Assembly: GCF_024139115.2 (NCBI RefSeq)
Contig: NC_085140.1
Location: forward strand, 47,834,180-47,898,179
Direction of reading: 5' to 3'
Length of the DNA stretch: 64,000 bases
Origin: Armigeres subalbatus
Lineage: Eukaryota; Arthropoda; Insecta; Diptera; Culicidae
Part shown: positions 63,457-64,000 of the stretch, piece by piece
Position numbering within the stretch: position 1 is the stretch's first letter
How the letters are laid out: each line of letters opens with the position of its first letter
Translations under genes and position numbers: made by a program
Notes under the pieces: generated by a model
The model's input: the letters and a program-made list of their open reading frames with translations, nothing else
What the model was told of the DNA's origin: nothing
The model's database searches: none

Positions 63457-64000
63457 GAGTATGTAGAGGTAAACAAATACACTCGCAAAAATCGAAGCGA
63501 ATTATACATTTGGTTTGGGTCCAAACTTATTTTGAGATATGGCTAAAGTGGTTTGCGTCCTATCCAGGTAGATTCCTGTTCGCTTTTAGACATCCTTCCA
63601 TGCGGGCAGCATCTGGCACCAATACATTACTAGTTTTCTACTTCCATGTCTAGTTGCTGAAGGGAGCAAAATCATTGCTGATAATAGAAATTGCTATGCC
63701 AATAGAAGAAACGTTGACCTGTTACTTTATATTAAATTTACTAAGTTTGTAGTAAAAGATATTATATTAAGTGAACACCAATCATCAAAGGAAGAGCATA
63801 CGAATGTATACCAGTTGAACTATACCTGTGTTTTAGTGTAATTATTCATTATTTTTATCATTCAATTTGGCGAATGTCTTAGACTGCCAAGAATAGGTAT
63901 TTTCCCCTATTATTTGCTTCTTGAAGTCGTTAATCGTATTGACTTGAGTTTGTTTTATCTGGCCTTTTTGACGAAGGACTAGGTCTGTGTTTTCTATACC
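63457..64000. other. Non-coding stretch to window end
   Basis: No gene, array or element ends are supported; it could be intron of the candidate gene starting at 63401. Confidence 0.35.

Overview
The window reads as non-coding, repeat-dominated DNA from a mosquito nuclear genome, most likely a culicine of the Aedes type. This is inferred from the AT-rich composition, tRNA-derived SINEs of the Feilai kind, RTE-type and other non-LTR retrotransposon fragments, a Penelope-like element, and very many short terminal-inverted-repeat (TIR) elements. No complete, recognisable host protein gene is present. The best host-like coding signal is a small spliced gene at 61.46-62.02 kb. It lies, unexpectedly, inside a TA-flanked TIR element. 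Weaker exon-like signals occur at 62.7-63.5 kb, and GC-rich promoter-like islands lie at about 5.0-6.7, 28.3-28.8, 34.6-35.1 and 41.4-42.3 kb.

Layout. 0-8 kb: hairpins, minisatellites, foldback MITEs, SINE pieces and a GC-rich unique block. 8.3-9.3 kb: a clean RTE-type 3' fragment with a 12-bp target duplication. 10.1-17.7 kb: a nested graveyard of Penelope-like terminal repeats (some with a hammerhead-ribozyme-like core), a Feilai-type SINE, two other non-LTR elements, and a hAT-type MITE inserted exactly into reverse-transcriptase coding sequence. 20.4-23.6 kb: a foldback MITE split by a 1.77-kb pogo-like element packed with TTCTCAC arrays, followed by more of these arrays and a GGCCAAATGACC array. 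24-34 kb: degenerate arrays, foldback MITEs, a 72-nt tRNA-like sequence, a second RTE insertion, and a 1-kb TIR element with a SINE inside. 36-46 kb: arrays, hAT MITEs, and a long-TIR element with RSS-like heptamers. 46.6-51.0 kb: a 4.4-kb element with 8-bp target duplications, filled with GGAATTTCC arrays and itself invaded by a retroposon. 51-57 kb: arrays, a SINE, and an RTE element split by a 1.49-kb Transib-like element. 57-62.3 kb: a series of TA-flanked TIR elements.

The insertions can be ordered in time because several empty sites can be rebuilt by comparing copies. Three array families (TTCTCAC, GGCCAAATGACC and a 52-55 bp minisatellite) repeatedly sit next to each other, and arrays also fill TIR elements, which suggests that such elements carry and spread satellite DNA. 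Family names are recognised from motifs and ends read by eye; no database search was run.
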